Positions 6,810 through 8,333 of a stretch of DNA of 8,333 bases are shown here, piece after piece. Made by a program: the position numbers and the translations under genes. Under the pieces are notes generated by a model that was given only the letters and a program-made list of their open reading frames with translations, was not told where the DNA came from and did not search any database. The stretch is from assembly GCA_045561575.1 (NCBI GenBank), contig JBJKXM010000034.1, forward strand, positions 1 through 8,333, given 5' to 3'. Origin of the DNA: GCA-002715885 sp045561575 (GTDB taxonomy: Bacteria; Bacteroidota; Bacteroidia; Flavobacteriales; BACL11). The number at the start of each line of letters is the position of its first letter. Position 1 is the first letter of the stretch.

Positions 6810-7554
6810 TTCACTTGTAAATAATACTACTCAATTTTCTCCTATTTACTTAAAAAATATGGACGAAGTAAAGTTGATGAACAGATCAGATACTAAATTT
6901 ACCTTTAGTGTTAGAAAATTACCAATTTTATTAGAAAAGTTAGTTCCTTTTTATGATGTTTTAGAAATTAATGGTAAAAGACTTCATTCTTATAAATCCT
7001 TGTATTTTGATACTGATGATAGAAAGTTTTACAACGATCATCACAATAGAAGAGTTAATAGACACAAAATTAGATTTAGGGAATATGTAGATTCTGATCT
7101 GATATTTTTAGAGGTAAAATGTAAAAATAACAAAGGAAAAACTATTAAAAAAAGAATGAAAGTTAATAAGATCCCAAATACCTTATCAAATGACCATCTG
7201 CGTTATGTTACAGATATTATGGGATATTCATTGCAAGTATCGTCTAAACAATGGATAAATTTTAATAGAGTTACTTTAGTTCATAAAAAACTAAAGGAAA
7301 GATTAACAATAGATGTAAATCTAAACTATAGTGACGGAATTGCTAATGGTGATCTTAGTAAAGTAATTATTGCTGAGGTTAAACAAGAAAGAATGAGTAG
7401 ATCATCAGATTTTATTAGAATTGCAAAAGACTTAGAGATTTACCCTATGCGATTGAGTAAGTATTGCTTTACAGCTATGCAGATTGATCATTCATTAAAA
7501 AAAAATAGATTTAAAGAAAAACAAATTTTTATTAATAAAATAATAAACGAATAA
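6802..7554 (+). CDS. VTC-domain protein (polyphosphate polymerase-type CYTH/triphosphate tunnel enzyme)
   Basis: The 250 residues form one VTC domain, related to the catalytic tunnel domain of yeast Vtc4, which makes polyphosphate from ATP. The charged residues expected to line the tunnel are present: LMNRSDTKF (R28, K32), SLYFDTDDRKFY (66-77), KIRFREY (R91, R93), LEVKCK (E104, K106), NR at 155-156, ERLTIDVN (166-173), AEVKQER (E192, K194) and LSKYC (S219, K220). There is no SPX domain and no membrane segment, unlike the yeast subunits. Activity as a polyphosphate polymerase is inferred from the family; bacterial members are poorly characterised and a triphosphatase or another nucleotidyl activity is possible. 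The start overlaps the lipoprotein gene by eight bases, and the stop is followed at once by the DUF4956 start codon. A later start at Met20 (6859) would still keep the full core. Confidence 0.9.
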   Translation: MINSLVNNTTQFSPIYLKNMDEVKLMNRSDTKFTFSVRKLPILLEKLVPFYDVLEINGKRLHSYKSLYFDTDDRKFYNDHHNRRVNRHKIRFREYVDSDLIFLEVKCKNNKGKTIKKRMKVNKIPNTLSNDHLRYVTDIMGYSLQVSSKQWINFNRVTLVHKKLKERLTIDVNLNYSDGIANGDLSKVIIAEVKQERMSRSSDFIRIAKDLEIYPMRLSKYCFTAMQIDHSLKKNRFKEKQIFINKIINE

Positions 7555-8196
7555 ATGTCATTACTTCTAATTATGCTAGATGCTTTAGAGTTTTTAGGAA
7601 CTCCGCTTTTTGATTCAAAAGATTTTTTCAAATTACTTGTAAAAACAGCTTTTAACCTTTCAATAATTTTAATAATTGTCAGGTACATTTATTACCCAAT
7701 AACAAAAAATAAGGATTATCTTTTCACATATCTACTAATAAGTTTAACAGTATTTTTACTTTGTATTTTACTTGATAGTGTAAAAATTGAATTAGCATTT
7801 GCTTTAGGCCTGTTTGCTATTTTTGGTATAATAAGGTACAGGACAGATCCGATACCTATTAAAGAAATGACTTATTTATTTTTAGTAATCGGAGTTTCTG
7901 TTGTAAATGCTTTGGCAAATAAAAAGATTAGTTATTCTGAATTACTTTTTGCTAATTTTTTGATTGTAGCAGTGACATATGGACTAGAGAAGATATGGCT
8001 TTTAAGGCATGAAACAAGAAAAAATATTATTTACGAAAAAATTGATTTAATAGGTCCAGATAAAAGGGATGAATTGCTTTTAGACTTAAAAGAAAGAACT
8101 GGAATTGATGTGGTAAGAGTTGAGATTAGAAGAGTAGATTTTTTAAAGGATATCGCATATCTTCGTATTTTCTATTATGAAAACGATAAGAACTAG
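7555..8196 (+). CDS. DUF4956 multi-spanning membrane protein
   Basis: A 213-residue inner-membrane protein of the DUF4956 family. About five hydrophobic segments are visible (residues roughly 29-47, 55-73, 78-93, 104-121 and 130-150). The third runs into the family signature GLFAIFGIIRYRTDPIPIKE (85-104), with conserved Arg and Pro at the membrane edge. The last 60 residues are soluble and read as a small beta-alpha-beta domain (IDLIGPDKRDELLLDL, then VVRVEIRRVDF and AYLRIFYYE), probably cytoplasmic. The family has no established biochemical function, but it often sits beside VTC-domain genes. Here its ATG directly follows the VTC stop codon. Met7 (7573, MLDALEF) is an alternative start that resembles the usual beginning of the family. 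A role as membrane partner or channel for the VTC product is inference. Confidence 0.88.
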   Translation: MSLLLIMLDALEFLGTPLFDSKDFFKLLVKTAFNLSIILIIVRYIYYPITKNKDYLFTYLLISLTVFLLCILLDSVKIELAFALGLFAIFGIIRYRTDPIPIKEMTYLFLVIGVSVVNALANKKISYSELLFANFLIVAVTYGLEKIWLLRHETRKNIIYEKIDLIGPDKRDELLLDLKERTGIDVVRVEIRRVDFLKDIAYLRIFYYENDKN

Positions 8197-8333
8197 TTTA
8201 TTTTTTTTAATTTTTTTTAGTTTTTCATCGCTAGCTCAAGAAAATGATTTCCAAATTTGGAATACGTTAAATCTTAAAAAGAAAATCAATAAGTCATTCA
8301 CTGTTGATTTAAAATATGGTTTAAGATATAGAG
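8177..8333 (+). CDS. 3'-truncated DUF2490-type outer-membrane protein
   Basis: The first 52 codons of a gene cut by the window end. The start (MKTIRTSLFFLIFFSFSSLAQ) is a clear Sec signal peptide with likely cleavage after SLA at residue 20. The mature N terminus reads ENDFQIWNTLNLKKKINKSF, then VDLKYGLRYR, the pattern typical of DUF2490 proteins, which are predicted outer-membrane beta-barrels. The start overlaps the DUF4956 gene by 20 bases in another frame, so it belongs to the same operon. With only 52 residues, the family call is moderate; another small barrel protein is possible. Confidence 0.75.
   Translation, partial: MKTIRTSLFFLIFFSFSSLAQENDFQIWNTLNLKKKINKSFTVDLKYGLRYR

Noticed and set aside
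7488..7688. Minus-strand open frame (66 codons) across the VTC-DUF4956 junction
   Set aside because: It is antisense to two well-supported genes and has no family resemblance.

Overview
The window comes from an AT-rich member of the Bacteroidota, most likely a marine flavobacterium (order Flavobacteriales). The evidence is two tandem proteins with type B type IX secretion (T9SS) C-terminal domains, lipoprotein signal peptides of Bacteroidota style, promoter-like boxes matching the Bacteroidota -7 consensus TAnnTTTG, no obvious Shine-Dalgarno sequences, and maturation genes for the sodium-pumping Na+-NQR complex. All complete genes end in TAA or TAG. The DNA is almost fully coding: the only gaps longer than 20 bases are about 83 and 73 bases. 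No RNA genes, insertion sequences or CRISPR arrays were seen.

Region 1 (1-4258) holds two large exported cell-surface proteins on the + strand joined by a one-base TAATG overlap. The first enters from outside the window. It has a choice-of-anchor L domain, several Ig-like/SprB-like modules and a typical type B sorting domain. The second is complete (914 aa): signal peptide, a seven-unit SBBP-type beta-propeller, an InlB-repeat-like module, an Ig-like module that resembles one in the first protein, a PKD domain and a diverged type B sorting domain.

Region 2 (4273-5462) holds two Na+-NQR maturation factors facing each other. apbE (+) encodes an FAD:protein FMN transferase made as a lipoprotein. 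nqrM (-) encodes a four-cysteine membrane protein. Their stop codons share one palindromic TTAA.

Region 3 (5463-6358) begins with a short divergent promoter region that has a -7 box very close to each start codon and a 7-bp inverted repeat between the boxes. It then holds mazG, a two-domain nucleoside triphosphate pyrophosphohydrolase, followed by a hairpin with a T run that is a plausible terminator.

Region 4 (6366-8333) is a tightly packed operon starting from its own promoter-like box: a small lipoprotein with a carboxypeptidase-regulatory-like fold, a VTC-family (polyphosphate polymerase-type) CYTH enzyme, a DUF4956 membrane protein, and the first 52 codons of a DUF2490-type outer-membrane protein. 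Each gene overlaps or abuts the next, which suggests one cell-envelope system. A plausible but unproven reading is synthesis and membrane handling of a polyphosphate-like polymer. This is the most interesting part of the window.
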